Source of the DNA: Pelagibacteraceae bacterium AG-359-E06
Lineage (GTDB): Bacteria > Pseudomonadota > Alphaproteobacteria > Pelagibacterales > Pelagibacteraceae
Assembly (NCBI GenBank): GCA_003280495.1
Contig: QCET01000001.1
Coordinates: 41,301 to 105,300 of the forward strand
DNA: 64,000 nucleotides
Direction of reading: 5' to 3'
Under the pieces are notes generated by a model, which saw only the letters and a program-made list of their open reading frames with translations, ran no database searches and was not told the origin of the DNA. Position 1 is the stretch's first letter. Each line of letters opens with the position of its first letter. Positions 1 to 9,978 of this stretch are shown here, in pieces. The position numbers and the translations under genes were made by a program.

Positions 1-470
1 ATACCTCTAGCAATATAATTTCTAAGCGCATTAGGATGATCTAGCGTACAAGTATGAACCCAAACTCTTTTAGGATTATGACTCCAAGCATTTTTAAGAG
101 CATGAGATAACAAATATCCTCCCAGCTTTTTCCCAAAAAATTTTTTAAAAATACCAAAATATGTCAATTCAACTTCACCTTTGTCAGAATGATTTAAATA
201 CTCATAATAACCTGCAGGTTCATCACCAACATAGGCGGTATAAAATTTTAATTTTTCACTACTTAAATAATTTTTCCACTGTTCAACAGACCAAAATAAT
301 CGGTCTTTCCAATGAAAATCTTCGCCGATCTTTTGATATAAAAATTTACAGAATGCAGGATCTTCTTTGCCAATTTCTTCTACCTTTAAATTAAAAATGC
401 CACACTCTACAGGCATAAGATCATTTTTAGATTGCATTTCTAGAAAATATCTTTGGACGTTCTCTGGCAT
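1..470 (-). CDS. GNAT-family N-acetyltransferase (3' end outside window)
   Basis: My own reverse-strand translation starts MPENVQRYFLEMQSK and runs open to base 1, so the C-terminus is cut by the window edge. It contains FYTAYVGDEPAGYYEY, then a beta-strand/alpha-helix with FFGKKLGGYLLSHAL, and later CTLDHPNALRNYIARG. That is the acetyl-CoA binding A motif and the terminal helix typical of GNAT acetyltransferases. Its ATG overlaps the stop of the HIT gene (TAATG), so it is co-transcribed with the end of the histidine operon. The substrate cannot be told from the sequence. The plus-strand ORFs drawn here are shadows. Confidence 0.8.
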   Translation of the reverse strand, partial: MPENVQRYFLEMQSKNDLMPVECGIFNLKVEEIGKEDPAFCKFLYQKIGEDFHWKDRLFWSVEQWKNYLSSEKLKFYTAYVGDEPAGYYEYLNHSDKGEVELTYFGIFKKFFGKKLGGYLLSHALKNAWSHNPKRVWVHTCTLDHPNALRNYIARG

Positions 471-847
471 TAATTTTTTCTCAAACCTCGTAGTCCCAAA
501 GCTTCTCCTCCCATCACATGCAGATGAAAATGAGGAACCTCTTGCGAACCATCTGATCCTGTATTTGCTAAAGCTCTAAATCCTTTTCCACCTTTGCTTT
601 CAGAAACACCGGTTATTTTGAAAACTTCGCTTACCGCTTTCGTAAAGCCTATTATTTCTTCTTCAGATGCATTAGTACAAAAATCATCAATGTCTTTATA
701 AGCTCCTTTTGGAATCACGAGTACATGTATCTTGGCTTGAGGACTAATATCATTAAATGCCAAGCTATGTTCGTTCTCAAATACTTTATCACAAGGTATT
801 TCACCTCTAAGTATCTTTGCAAAAATATTATCTTTGTCGTAACTCAT
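470..847 (-). CDS. hinT: HIT (histidine triad) family nucleotide hydrolase
   Basis: A 125-residue protein with the histidine triad near its C-terminus (HFHLHVMGG). An N-terminal FAKILRGEIPCDKVFE segment is typical of the HINT branch. Family members hydrolyse purine nucleoside phosphoramidates in the cytoplasm; the exact physiological substrate is unknown. It starts 4 bp inside the end of hisE (ATGA overlap) and its stop overlaps the next gene. Linkage of a HIT protein to hisE is common in alphaproteobacteria. Length fits the family. Confidence 0.9.
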   Translation of the reverse strand: MSYDKDNIFAKILRGEIPCDKVFENEHSLAFNDISPQAKIHVLVIPKGAYKDIDDFCTNASEEEIIGFTKAVSEVFKITGVSESKGGKGFRALANTGSDGSQEVPHFHLHVMGGEALGLRGLRKN

Positions 848-1116
848 TTTTGTCTTTTTTTTAATTCCTCCATGACATCCTCGATTTTTATACCATTTGA
901 CTCCAATAAAACCATCAAGTGATAAATAACATCTGCAGCCTCATGTATTTTATTACTATCCTCCTCAACAGCTTCTATTAACTCTCCAATTTCCTCTTTT
1001 ACTTTGCTAATACAAAGTTTTTTATCGTCAAAGAGTTTTTTTGTATATGAGGCTAGTTCAGGTTTTTCACTTCTCTCACGTATTGTTTTAATTAATTCTT
1101 CTAAAGTTTTGAGCAT
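844..1116 (-). CDS. hisE: Phosphoribosyl-ATP pyrophosphatase
   Basis: A 90-residue all-helical MazG-like enzyme that hydrolyses phosphoribosyl-ATP to phosphoribosyl-AMP, the second step of histidine synthesis. The metal-binding pattern KEEIGELIEAVEE followed by EAADVIYHLMVLL is the HisE signature. HisI is not fused to it and is not in the window. It lies 1 bp downstream of hisF in the hisB-H-A-F-E order. Confidence 0.95.
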   Translation of the reverse strand: MLKTLEELIKTIRERSEKPELASYTKKLFDDKKLCISKVKEEIGELIEAVEEDSNKIHEAADVIYHLMVLLESNGIKIEDVMEELKKRQK

Positions 1117-1117
1117 T

Positions 1118-1876
1118 CTATACTCTTACAGAAACATTTTTAGACTTCAAATATTCTTTTGCCTCTTTAATTGAAAATGTACCAAAATGAAAAATAGAGG
1201 CTGCTAAAACTGCACTTGCTCCACCTTTAACAATACCATCTTTAAGGTGGTCTAAGGTTCCAACCCCACCTGATGCTATAACAGGAATATTTATAGCTTT
1301 TGTAATTTTACTTGTGAGTTGAATGTCATACCCTGACTGAGTACCGTCTTTATCCATAGACGTTAGAAGAATTTCCCCAGCTCCATTGCTTTCTGAAATT
1401 TTGGCGTATTCAATTGCATCAATATCAGTTCGTTCTCTTCCGCCGTGGGTATACACGCTCCACTTATTCTCATCAGTTTTTTTTGCATCAATTGCTACAA
1501 CAATACATTGGGATCCAAATCTTTTTGCAGCCTCTTTTATTAAATTGTGATTTTGAACAGCTGCAGTATTGATAGATACTTTGTCTGCTCCACAATTTAG
1601 AAGTTTATTTATATCCTCAATGCTTCTAACACCGCCTCCCACGGTTAAAGGTACAAAGCAATTCTTAGATGTTTTTTTTACAACTTCGTAAATCGTTTCT
1701 CTGTTTTCATTTGAGGCAGTAATATCTAAAAAACAGATTTCGTCAGCTCCACTATCACTGTAAACTTTAGCCTGCTCAACTGGATCTCCAGCATCTTTAA
1801 GCTCAATGAAGTTTATACCTTTAACAACTCTCCCATTTTTTACGTCAAGACAAGGTATAATTCTATTTTTAAGCAT
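1118..1876 (-). CDS. hisF: Imidazole glycerol phosphate synthase, cyclase subunit
   Basis: A 252-residue (beta/alpha)8 barrel that works with HisH to form imidazole glycerol phosphate and AICAR from PRFAR. It begins with [16 protein letters not shown], the HisF N-terminus carrying the catalytic Asp. The second catalytic Asp lies in [12 protein letters not shown], and phosphate-binding loops are GGGVRS and ASGGVG. It overlaps the hisA stop by 8 bp, which suggests translational coupling. The AICAR it releases feeds PurH, also encoded in this window. Confidence 0.97.
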   Translation of the reverse strand: MLKNRIIPCLDVKNGRVVKGINFIELKDAGDPVEQAKVYSDSGADEICFLDITASNENRETIYEVVKKTSKNCFVPLTVGGGVRSIEDINKLLNCGADKVSINTAAVQNHNLIKEAAKRFGSQCIVVAIDAKKTDENKWSVYTHGGRERTDIDAIEYAKISESNGAGEILLTSMDKDGTQSGYDIQLTSKITKAINIPVIASGGVGTLDHLKDGIVKGGASAVLAASIFHFGTFSIKEAKEYLKSKNVSVRV

Positions 1877-2594
1877 TTAGCTCCTTTGCTAATTCATCAA
1901 GTTTAATATCACCATCATAAATAGCCTTTCCGACAATTATTCCTTCAATTTTCTTGTTTTTAAATGCTTTTGTTTTTTTAATATCATCGATTGAGGAAAC
2001 ACCACCTGAAATTACAATAGGGGAATTAGAAACTTCTGTAATCTTTAAAATTTCATCAAAGTTAGGACTAGTTTTCATTCCATCTTTATTTATGTCTGTG
2101 CAAATTATACGACTAATACCAAAATCATTTACTTCTTTAAGATAATCTAAAGTTTTAATATTCAAATTTTCGGTCCATCCAGAAACTGATAGTTTTCCGT
2201 TTTTTGCATCTAATCCTAAAGCAATTTGGTTATTAAATTGGCCACAAGCCTCTTTTAAGAACTTTTTGTTTTTAATTGCAGCGCTACCTAATATTACTTT
2301 TTCAATTCCTACATCTATATATTCTTTGATGCTATCTATTGATCTAATACCGCCACCAACTTCTATATTAAAATCAAACTTATTCGCTATATCCTTAATA
2401 AGATCTATATTGACTGTTTTGCCAGAAAGTGCACCGTCCAGATCAACAATATGTAAATTTTTAAAACCATGATCATAATATTTCTTGGCTTGTTCAATTG
2501 GTGATGAACTGTATACAGTTTTTTCATCAAACTTACCTTTAATAAGCCTCACACATTTTTTATCTTTTATGTCTATCGCAGGAAAAATTTTCAT
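1869..2594 (-). CDS. hisA: ProFAR isomerase
   Basis: A 241-residue (beta/alpha)8 barrel homologous to HisF. It isomerises ProFAR to PRFAR in histidine synthesis. The N-terminus [16 protein letters not shown] carries the catalytic Asp; the second acid lies in [20 protein letters not shown] and SGGVSS are the phosphate-binding loops. It abuts hisH with no gap and overlaps hisF. Confidence 0.96.
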   Translation of the reverse strand: MKIFPAIDIKDKKCVRLIKGKFDEKTVYSSSPIEQAKKYYDHGFKNLHIVDLDGALSGKTVNIDLIKDIANKFDFNIEVGGGIRSIDSIKEYIDVGIEKVILGSAAIKNKKFLKEACGQFNNQIALGLDAKNGKLSVSGWTENLNIKTLDYLKEVNDFGISRIICTDINKDGMKTSPNFDEILKITEVSNSPIVISGGVSSIDDIKKTKAFKNKKIEGIIVGKAIYDGDIKLDELAKELNA

Positions 2595-3221
2595 CTATAA
2601 ATTTATAAAATTTTTAATAATTTGTAATCCTAATTTATCACTTTTTTCAGGGTGAAATTGTGTACCAAATAAATTTTCTTTCTCAATTGAACAAACAACT
2701 CTAGTCGAATAATCAACTGTTGCTGATATTACCGATTTATCTTCAGGTATAAATTCGTAACTATGTACAAAATACATATGAGACTTATTTTCTATACCAT
2801 TATAAATTTTGCTATTTTTCATAAACTCTATCTCATTCCAGCCAATATGTGGAAGTTTATATTTCCCATTCTTATTATCAATTTTAGAAACTTTACCTGG
2901 TATCCAACCAAGTCCTTTTGTTTCAGCTTCTTCATAACCAACGTCTGCAAACATTTGTAATCCTACACAAATACCTAGGAGAGGTTTTTTATTAACTAAC
3001 GCGAAATCTTTTAAAGTATCGACAAGACCACTAATACTATTTAAAGCATCAACACAACTTTTAAATGACCCTTGGCCTGGTAAAACTATTTTATCACTAG
3101 ATTTAATTTGATTTAGATCTTCTGTAACGTTAATATTAATATTGTTTTGTGCCACAGCTTGAAATGAATTTATTACAGAACTAATATTGCCAGACTTATA
3201 ATCGACAATAGTTACATTCAT
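2595..3221 (-). CDS. hisH: Imidazole glycerol phosphate synthase, glutaminase subunit
   Basis: A 208-residue class I glutamine amidotransferase that supplies ammonia to HisF. The nucleophile elbow is LLGICVGLQMF (Cys), and the His/Glu of the triad are in GTQFHPEKS. N-terminal VTIVDYKSGNISS matches HisH. It sits 6 bp after hisB in the operon. Confidence 0.96.
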   Translation of the reverse strand: MNVTIVDYKSGNISSVINSFQAVAQNNININVTEDLNQIKSSDKIVLPGQGSFKSCVDALNSISGLVDTLKDFALVNKKPLLGICVGLQMFADVGYEEAETKGLGWIPGKVSKIDNKNGKYKLPHIGWNEIEFMKNSKIYNGIENKSHMYFVHSYEFIPEDKSVISATVDYSTRVVCSIEKENLFGTQFHPEKSDKLGLQIIKNFINL

Positions 3222-3227
3222 TTAAAT

Positions 3228-3815
3228 TTACAAAGCACCTTTTGTTGATGGTATTTTATCTTTCATTCTACTATCTATTTCAACAGCCGACTTTAAAGAT
3301 TTAGCTAATCCTTTAAAGCAAGACTCAATAATATGGTGACTATTATCACCATAAAGATTTTCAACGTGTAATGTTGTGCCAGAGCTTTGGGCAAAAGCGT
3401 GGAACCACTCTTTAAATAATTCCGTATCCATCTCACCAAGTTTTTCAACTTTTAATTTTACATTCCAAACCAAATAAGGTCTGTTTGAAATATCTAGTGA
3501 TACCCTGCTTAAAGTTTCATCCATTGGAACCGTTTCGCTTGCGTATCTTTTAATTCCTTTTTTTTCTCCAAGTGCTTTTTTAATAGCTTCACCAATCGCA
3601 ATGCCGGTATCCTCAGTTGTGTGATGCAAATCAATATGAAGATCGCCTGTTGCTTGGATTTTAAGATCTATAAGGGAGTGCTTGGATACTTGCTCAAGCA
3701 TGTGGTCTAAAAAACCTACACCAGTTTTAATATCATACTCTCCGGTACCGTCTAAATTGACGTCTACAGTTATAGAGGTTTCTTTTGTTTTTCTGACGAT
3801 GTTTGCGGTCCTCAT
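3228..3815 (-). CDS. hisB: Imidazoleglycerol-phosphate dehydratase
   Basis: The ORF track extends this frame to base 4064, but homology begins at [14 protein letters not shown], so I start it at the ATG ending at 3815 (195 residues, normal for monofunctional HisB). The extra N-terminal residues in the track are antisense to hslV. The [14 protein letters not shown] and [15 protein letters not shown] motifs are the manganese-binding histidine clusters. First gene of the visible his cluster; its promoter must lie in the 85-bp gap shared with hslV. Confidence 0.95.
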   Translation of the reverse strand: MRTANIVRKTKETSITVDVNLDGTGEYDIKTGVGFLDHMLEQVSKHSLIDLKIQATGDLHIDLHHTTEDTGIAIGEAIKKALGEKKGIKRYASETVPMDETLSRVSLDISNRPYLVWNVKLKVEKLGEMDTELFKEWFHAFAQSSGTTLHVENLYGDNSHHIIESCFKGLAKSLKSAVEIDSRMKDKIPSTKGAL

Positions 3816-3900
3816 AAATAACGTTGTTTTTACAATAATCCGTTTAAAATTAATACCTTGAAGATTTGTAATTAATAACCACATACCATCTATAAGTAAA

Positions 3901-4452
3901 ATGAAGCAAAATATGGACAACAATAATTGGCATGGAACAACAATCGTTCTTATACGAAAAGGGAAGGATGTAGTTGTAGCAGGAGATGGACAAGTAAGTA
4001 TTGGAAACACAGTCATCAAGAAAACAGCCAAAAAAGTCAGAAGAATTGAAAAAAGAGGAGTCATCGCTGGTTTCGCAGGATCAACGGCCGACGCCTTTAC
4101 ATTATTTGAGAGATTAGAAGCAAAATTAGAAAAGCACGGGGGTCAATTAACTCGAGCTGCTGTTGAGTTAGCTAAAGATTGGAGATCGGATAAATATCTT
4201 AGAAGATTAGAGGCATTAATGGCAGTTGCTGATAAAGAAAAAAGTTTCATAATTAGTGGCAATGGAGATGTGTTGGAACCTGAACATGGAATTATAGCAA
4301 TTGGAAGCGGTGGGAATTATGCACTAGCAGCTGCTAGAGCAATGATAGATGACAAAAGTAAAAATGCTGAAGAAGTAGCAAAAAAATCTGTAGAAATTGC
4401 AGCTGATATATGTGTATTCACAAATAACAATATTACAGTAGAAAAATTATAA
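3901..4452 (+). CDS. hslV: ATP-dependent protease proteolytic subunit HslV
   Basis: A 183-residue Ntn hydrolase forming the proteolytic core of the HslUV (ClpQY) protease. The [11 protein letters not shown] segment carries the Thr expected to become the N-terminal nucleophile after processing; [11 protein letters not shown] and [13 protein letters not shown] are family signatures. A second Met at residue 5 ([10 protein letters not shown]) is an equally plausible start. It shares its last base with the hslU start (TAATGG). Confidence 0.96.
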   Translation: MKQNMDNNNWHGTTIVLIRKGKDVVVAGDGQVSIGNTVIKKTAKKVRRIEKRGVIAGFAGSTADAFTLFERLEAKLEKHGGQLTRAAVELAKDWRSDKYLRRLEALMAVADKEKSFIISGNGDVLEPEHGIIAIGSGGNYALAAARAMIDDKSKNAEEVAKKSVEIAADICVFTNNNITVEKL

Positions 4453-5771
4453 TGGAAGTAGAGCACAAGATAGTTTCATTCTCTCCAAGAGAAATTGTTT
4501 CGGAACTCGATAGATTTGTAATTGGTCAAGCTGAGGCTAAAAGAGCTGTGGCTATAGCTTTGAGGAATAGATGGCGAAGACAAGAGCTACCTGATGATAT
4601 GAGAGAAGAAGTGCTTCCAAAAAATATATTAATGGTTGGTCCAACAGGTGTTGGTAAAACTGAAATATCAAGAAGACTTTCAAAATTAGCACAAGCGCCA
4701 TTTATAAAAGTAGAAGCCACAAAATTTACAGAAGTTGGCTATGTTGGAAAAGACGTAGAGCAAATTATTAGAGATCTTATTGAGATTGCAATATCGCTGG
4801 TCAAAGAGAAAAAAAGGAAAGAAGTGAAAGCAAAGGCACAAGTTTCTGCAGAAGAAAGAGTTTTAGACGCTCTTGTTGGTAAAAATGCGAGTGTAGCAAC
4901 TAGAGAAAGTTTTAGAAAAAGATTAAGAGCTGGAGATTTAGATAAAAATACTATCGAACTTTCAGTTCAAGATAATCCTCAAATGCCTTCGTTTGAAATT
5001 CCAGGCATGCAAGGAGGTGTAGGCATGGTCAGTATTGGGGATATATTTGGTAAGGGTTTAGGTGGTAAGAAAAAAAAGAAAAAAATGACAGTCAACGAGT
5101 CTTTTGAATATTTAATACAAGAGGAGTCCGACAAACTTATTGATCAAGATCAGATATTAAAAGAAGCAAAATTTGCAGCAGAAAATAATGGAATAGTTTT
5201 TTTAGATGAGATAGATAAAGTTTCTGCACGAAGTGATAGGACTGGAGCTGATGTTTCTAGAGAGGGTGTACAAAGAGATCTATTACCTTTAATTGAAGGA
5301 ACAACCGTCAATACAAAACATGGTCCGATTAAAACTGATCATATTTTGTTTATTGCTTCAGGTGCTTTCCAACTGGCCAAGCCGTCTGATCTTTTACCTG
5401 AATTACAGGGTAGATTGCCGATAAGAGTAGAATTAAAAGCGCTAAGTAAAGAAGATTTTGTTAAGATTTTAAAAGAGCCTGATAACAGTTTAATAAAACA
5501 ATATAAAGCATTAATGAAAACTGAGAAAGTGAATCTTAAATTTACTGAAGATGGTATTGAAGCTTTAGCAGATATTTCAACGCACATTAACTCAACAATA
5601 GAAAATATTGGCGCAAGAAGATTACATACAATTCTTGAAAAAGTTTTAGATGAGATAAGTTTCACTGCTCCAGATAAAGCTGGCGAAGAAATCGTGGTGG
5701 ATAAGAAATATATCGAGAAACATTTAGGGGATATTACAAAAGATAAAGACTTGTCTAAATTCATTCTCTAA
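4452..5771 (+). CDS. hslU: HslUV protease ATPase subunit HslU
   Basis: A 439-residue AAA+ unfoldase that feeds substrates to HslV. It has Walker [10 protein letters not shown], Walker [11 protein letters not shown], a pore-type GYVGKDVEQ motif, a charged intermediate domain from about residue 110 to 230, and the sensor-2 region [12 protein letters not shown]. The intermediate domain contains a lysine run (KKKKKK) followed by MTVNESF. It ends convergently, overlapping the next minus-strand gene by 4 bp. Confidence 0.97.
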   Translation: MEVEHKIVSFSPREIVSELDRFVIGQAEAKRAVAIALRNRWRRQELPDDMREEVLPKNILMVGPTGVGKTEISRRLSKLAQAPFIKVEATKFTEVGYVGKDVEQIIRDLIEIAISLVKEKKRKEVKAKAQVSAEERVLDALVGKNASVATRESFRKRLRAGDLDKNTIELSVQDNPQMPSFEIPGMQGGVGMVSIGDIFGKGLGGKKKKKKMTVNESFEYLIQEESDKLIDQDQILKEAKFAAENNGIVFLDEIDKVSARSDRTGADVSREGVQRDLLPLIEGTTVNTKHGPIKTDHILFIASGAFQLAKPSDLLPELQGRLPIRVELKALSKEDFVKILKEPDNSLIKQYKALMKTEKVNLKFTEDGIEALADISTHINSTIENIGARRLHTILEKVLDEISFTAPDKAGEEIVVDKKYIEKHLGDITKDKDLSKFIL

Positions 5772-7531
5772 TTGTTTGAAATCCATAGAGTTTCAAAAGG
5801 CTTTAATCTAATACTGTTTTTGCAATTAATTTTTGTTTTAGGGTTGATCAAATCTCTCCAAGTTTCATTTTTAATTAAATTTAATCTATTAAGATTAAAT
5901 TCAACACTCTCTGAAGTTATATTTGTAACTGAGAATATACTTTGTCTTTTATCCTTGCTTTGTCTCCACAAACCATAGATTTTTTTTCCGAGATCTAAAG
6001 TATATTGCGTAGCATTTGGGTGGAAGGCTTCTTGATTTTTTCTTATTTTAAGTAATCTCATTATCTCACTAAATACAATGCTTTCTTTTGAGTTTTTTTT
6101 TCCAAGTTTTTTTTGTAGATTGAAAAGGTCCCACTTATGTCTATTTAAATCACGATTTTTTTTAGAAATCTTAAACTTAGATATGTCATTTGAGGTTCCA
6201 AATAGTGAATTAAAATAAATACCAGGTATCCCTTCTAGGGAAAACATAATGGCATGTGCCGCTAAAAATCTTTTTATTTTATAATTTCCTTTTTTGTCAT
6301 AATCAGTCCTGCTCAAAAGATCAAATAACGTAATGTTAGCTTCATAGATTTTTTTTCCTTTGCCTTGAATTTTCCTGTATGAAAATTTACCATTGTTCTT
6401 CTTAATTCTTGAAAACATTTTATTCGATTGAAGTTCATTAAGAATCCCTTCGATTGGTCTCATGCCGATACCGTCATGCGATGCTAAAAAATTTAAATAA
6501 GTGTTTCCATTTCTTGCAGGTGGCATCGATTTGCTCCAATTCGACATTTGAGAACTGTCTTCAAATAATAATGTGTAAGCAACTAGGGGAGGCAAAGAAA
6601 AGTTATAAATCCAGTGAGCTTCGTCATTGTTTCCAAAGTAGCTCAAATTTTGTTTTCCTGGAAGGTTAGTCTCTGTAACAATCCAAGATCTAGTATTTAA
6701 TCTCTCCAAGATTAATCTAAAAAGTTTTATAATTTGATGCGTTTGAGGTAGGTTTACGCACTCTGTGTTAGTTTCTTTCCAAAGGTATCCAACTGCATCC
6801 AATCTAAAAATTGAAATTCCTTTACTTATGAAAGTCATCATAATTTTTACAAAGTCTATTAAGACATCTGGATTTTTAAAATTAAGGTCAACTTGATCTG
6901 GACTAAAAGTACACCAAAGTTTTTTTTGACTGTCATACATTTTAAATTTTTGCAGTAAAGGATGTTCTCTTGGTCTTATAACTTTCTTAGTATTAAATTT
7001 TCTATCAACAGAAAAGAAATAGTCTTTTCCTGGATCTTTATTCTTAAGAAAATTCCTAAACCATACACCTTTCGATGAGGCATGATTTATAACTATATCG
7101 GCCATTATATTTGCATCCTTTGACAATCTTTTAATATGATCCCAGTTACCGAACCTTTTATCGATCACGTTGTGATCTTTGACTGCGAAACCACTATCGC
7201 TACTCGATGGAAAAAAGGGGAGAAAATGAATACAGTTAAAATTCTGTTTAAGCCTTTTTTTAAAAAAACTATTGAATATATCTAATGTATTTTTTTCTCC
7301 TTTTATCTTAAGATTGTCCGCATAGCATATTAATAAAATAGTTTTTTCTGAACAAATATCTTCTTTCTTACTTAACTTAATATTTTGATTAAAGTCTTTA
7401 ATAAGTTCGTTAATTTTTCTTGTATAGTAATAAGTATTAATTTCTGGATCTACTGATTTATATATTTGGATTATTTTTGATTGAATATCATCCTTAATCA
7501 ACTGAGATACTTTACTTGAATTTTTCATCAT
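5768..7531 (-). CDS. GH13 sucrose-phosphorylase-like enzyme, probable glucosylglycerate phosphorylase
   Basis: A 587-residue glycoside hydrolase family 13 enzyme. The nucleophile is in [13 protein letters not shown], the acid/base Glu in [10 protein letters not shown], and the transition-state Asp in [22 protein letters not shown] and [16 protein letters not shown] are typical of the GH13_18 phosphorylases. The family contains sucrose phosphorylase and also glucosylglycerate phosphorylase (e.g. E. coli YcjM). Here it overlaps the glucosylglycerate synthase gene by 20 bp, so phosphorolysis of glucosylglycerate to glucose-1-phosphate and glycerate is the best inference. An ATG-ATG pair leaves the exact start uncertain by one codon. 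Confidence 0.8.
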   Translation of the reverse strand: MMKNSSKVSQLIKDDIQSKIIQIYKSVDPEINTYYYTRKINELIKDFNQNIKLSKKEDICSEKTILLICYADNLKIKGEKNTLDIFNSFFKKRLKQNFNCIHFLPFFPSSSDSGFAVKDHNVIDKRFGNWDHIKRLSKDANIMADIVINHASSKGVWFRNFLKNKDPGKDYFFSVDRKFNTKKVIRPREHPLLQKFKMYDSQKKLWCTFSPDQVDLNFKNPDVLIDFVKIMMTFISKGISIFRLDAVGYLWKETNTECVNLPQTHQIIKLFRLILERLNTRSWIVTETNLPGKQNLSYFGNNDEAHWIYNFSLPPLVAYTLLFEDSSQMSNWSKSMPPARNGNTYLNFLASHDGIGMRPIEGILNELQSNKMFSRIKKNNGKFSYRKIQGKGKKIYEANITLFDLLSRTDYDKKGNYKIKRFLAAHAIMFSLEGIPGIYFNSLFGTSNDISKFKISKKNRDLNRHKWDLFNLQKKLGKKNSKESIVFSEIMRLLKIRKNQEAFHPNATQYTLDLGKKIYGLWRQSKDKRQSIFSVTNITSESVEFNLNRLNLIKNETWRDLINPKTKINCKNSIRLKPFETLWISNN

Positions 7532-8732
7532 CTGCTCTCACGGCCTCTTTAAGATTTGATAAAGTTGAAGGTAATGCACTACTTACTCGACTCCAAGTTG
7601 GTATGAAGGGTGTTTCCATCGGATTTTCAAAAAAACTTTCACCCGCTTTCATGATATTATAGGCAAAAAGTTCAACAGCTTTTTCTTCTGAATGTCTATC
7701 GAAAGACAAGCCATTCATAACTGCATCGCTTTTGTAAATATCAATCATATCTAAAGCAGATCTGTAGTAAGTTGCTTTAATTGATCTGAATGTTTCCAAA
7801 CTGAATGAGTTTCCCTGAGTTGCTAATTTTCTTATTAATGTTTTAATAATATCAATAGACATTCTTGACAATCCCTTGCTATCGTCCTCTGTTGATAAAT
7901 CTTGGTGTTTGTGGTCATAGGCATCCGCTAAATCAATTTGACATATTAAATTAGATGAGAAATTTCTTTGCATTTCTGATAAGATTCCTATTTCCATTCC
8001 CCAATCAGTAGGAATTCTTAATTCCCTTAGTAAATCTTTTTTAAGAGAAAACTCTCCAGCAAGTGGATATTTAAAAGATTTCATAAATTCCAAATACTCA
8101 TTTTTTCCGATTGTTTTTTCCATTGCTACTAATAGAGGGTAAACCAATAATCTTGATGCCCTGCCATTTAATTTGCCTTTAGCATAACGTGGATAATATC
8201 CTTTGCAGAATTCATAATTAAAATTTGGATTGGCAACTGGATAAAATAACTTAGCCAATAACCTTCTCTCATAAGTAATGATATCGCAATCGTGGAGCGC
8301 TATTGCATCTGCTTCACCTCTGGCGAGAGCCATGCCTACGCAATACCAAACATTTCTTCCTTTCCCCATTTCTTTAGGAGCCAATCCTTTGACTTTAAGT
8401 TCATTGTCAATTTTCTTTAAATTCGGTCCGTCGTTCCACAATATTGAAAAAGGCAACTTTAATTTTTTAAAAAAACTCCAAGCTTTTTTAGCTTGGCTTT
8501 CGGTTGCTTTGTCCAAACCAATTATAATATGGTTAATATAATCAGTTTTATTAATTTCATCTAATATTTTTGGTAATGCTTTTCCTTCTAACTCTGAAAA
8601 TAAACACGGCAAAATTAATTCCATGTTAGTTTTTTTTGATATTGTAGACAGCTCTTTTTCTAATTCTTCTGTTTCTCTAATTTTGAAATCATGTAAATTT
8701 GCAACTATTCCATCTTGTGAAAAATCTGTCAT
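7512..8732 (-). CDS. gpgS: Glucosyl-3-phosphoglycerate synthase
   Basis: A 406-residue GT81-type retaining glycosyltransferase expected to move glucose from NDP-glucose to 3-phosphoglycerate. It opens with DGIVANLHDF, contains the DXD-type metal/nucleotide site in AIALHDCDIITY and the LAGEFSLKKDLL and DWGMEIGIL acceptor-loop motifs of GpgS. The product, after dephosphorylation by the next enzyme, is the nitrogen-free compatible solute glucosylglycerate. Gene order (phosphatase, synthase, phosphorylase in transcription order) makes a complete make-and-recycle unit. Confidence 0.85.
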   Translation of the reverse strand: MTDFSQDGIVANLHDFKIRETEELEKELSTISKKTNMELILPCLFSELEGKALPKILDEINKTDYINHIIIGLDKATESQAKKAWSFFKKLKLPFSILWNDGPNLKKIDNELKVKGLAPKEMGKGRNVWYCVGMALARGEADAIALHDCDIITYERRLLAKLFYPVANPNFNYEFCKGYYPRYAKGKLNGRASRLLVYPLLVAMEKTIGKNEYLEFMKSFKYPLAGEFSLKKDLLRELRIPTDWGMEIGILSEMQRNFSSNLICQIDLADAYDHKHQDLSTEDDSKGLSRMSIDIIKTLIRKLATQGNSFSLETFRSIKATYYRSALDMIDIYKSDAVMNGLSFDRHSEEKAVELFAYNIMKAGESFFENPMETPFIPTWSRVSSALPSTLSNLKEAVRADDEKFK

Positions 8733-8749
8733 ATTTTAATTTTAAAGAA

Positions 8750-9550
8750 TTAATGTATTTTTTCCAGAACCATTTTGACTACTTCCATCCATCCAATTGG
8801 AGCTTCTTTAGTTGATATTGTGTATTTATCTCTATTTAATAGATTTTGATTATTTTTATTTTTTATAAGACATGGAAAATCAACATAATCTAACATTTCT
8901 AAGTCATTTGGACTATCTCCAATTCCAATTGTAATGACATCTTTAAAATCTTGAAAATTGCTAAGTACATTTAAGGTTTTTTTAACAGCAATTGATTTAT
9001 TAACATTATCTCCAATTGAAAAAACTCTTCCACCTTGATTAATTGCGAGACCCAACTTCTTACAAGCAATATTTAATTGTTCAATTGCCTCTTTTCCTCC
9101 ATTAAAATTAATTAGGAAAGTATAATTTCTATTCATAGAAGCTTCGAGTTTTTTTTTATTTAAACCTAAAATTTTAGTTTGTTTTTCAATATCCATTTCA
9201 GATAACAAACTGCAATATGATAATAATTTAGTATTAATATTTTCTACGAAAATTTTTTGAATTTCAGCTAAAGGTCTCGCAAGAATAATTTTTTTTGAAA
9301 TATCTGGTTTTAAAATATCTAGATTATGTATAGAAGATCCATTTTCTGAAATATATGGTATGTTATAATTTAACTCATTAATAAATTGTTGTATCTCCAG
9401 TTCTGTTTTGCTTGAGGTTGGGATCAGTTTTATTCCACTATTCAAACACTTTAAAAGAAAATTTTTAATTTCGTCAAATTTAAAGGTTTCATTATTTAAT
9501 AAAGATCCATCTAAATCTGTAAATATAAAAACTTTTTTTTTTTGACTCAT
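8750..9550 (-). CDS. gpgP: HAD phosphatase, glucosyl/mannosyl-3-phosphoglycerate phosphatase type
   Basis: A 266-residue HAD hydrolase of the Cof/MPGP branch. Motif I is IFTDLDGSLLN, motif II SSKTE, motif IV GIGDSPNDLEML; the inserted alpha/beta cap spans about residues 85 to 190. The MPGP family removes phosphate from mannosyl- or glucosyl-3-phosphoglycerate. Its position 17 bp upstream of gpgS supports glucosyl-3-phosphoglycerate as substrate; this is inference from context. It overlaps the end of the Smr gene. Confidence 0.82.
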   Translation of the reverse strand: MSQKKKVFIFTDLDGSLLNNETFKFDEIKNFLLKCLNSGIKLIPTSSKTELEIQQFINELNYNIPYISENGSSIHNLDILKPDISKKIILARPLAEIQKIFVENINTKLLSYCSLLSEMDIEKQTKILGLNKKKLEASMNRNYTFLINFNGGKEAIEQLNIACKKLGLAINQGGRVFSIGDNVNKSIAVKKTLNVLSNFQDFKDVITIGIGDSPNDLEMLDYVDFPCLIKNKNNQNLLNRDKYTISTKEAPIGWMEVVKMVLEKIH

Positions 9551-9978
9551 TTTTTTAAAAAAACAATTATGGCTCCATCACCTCCATATTTTTGTGGTGC
9601 TTCATTTATGCTAACGATTTTATCCCTATATTCATTTTTAATAAACTCTGGGATAGCATATTTAAGAAGTCTTAAATCTTTTGATGCGTAAGGATCTGCT
9701 TCATAATTAGAGTGTAAACCTTTCCCAGTGATAAATAAAATTTTGCGCTTTTTTGTATTAATCGCTAAATCAATGGACTCTGATACTTTTTCAAATGCAT
9801 CCTTAACTTTAAAACCGTGTAAATCAATTTTTATATCAAAAAAAAAATTATTATTAACGATAAGCTTTTGATCTTTCAAATCTTTATCTTCTACAGATTT
9901 AATGTTTTTGATAAAATCTTGCCAATCTTTTTGATCTTGTTTAGTGATTTTAGTGCTTGGTTTCTTTTTCGTCACCAT
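9547..9978 (-). CDS. Smr-domain protein
   Basis: A 143-residue protein with an N-terminal lysine-rich stretch and a C-terminal Smr domain (about residues 45-143). The signatures are KIDLHGFKVKDAF (the LDLHG motif) and FITGKGLHSN (the TGRG-like motif). Smr domains nick or bind branched nucleic acid in MutS2, and stand-alone forms cleave RNA in other systems; the role here is unknown. I chose ATG at 9978 over the GTG one codon upstream. It starts inside the 3' end of the Tim44-like gene, and alphaproteobacteria commonly keep these two side by side. Confidence 0.85.
   Translation of the reverse strand: MVTKKKPSTKITKQDQKDWQDFIKNIKSVEDKDLKDQKLIVNNNFFFDIKIDLHGFKVKDAFEKVSESIDLAINTKKRKILFITGKGLHSNYEADPYASKDLRLLKYAIPEFIKNEYRDKIVSINEAPQKYGGDGAIIVFLKK

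Noticed and set aside
3816-4064. N-terminal extension of hisB in the ORF track
   Set aside because: It is antisense to hslV, and HisB homology begins at MRTANIVRK; the ATG ending at 3815 gives the normal length.
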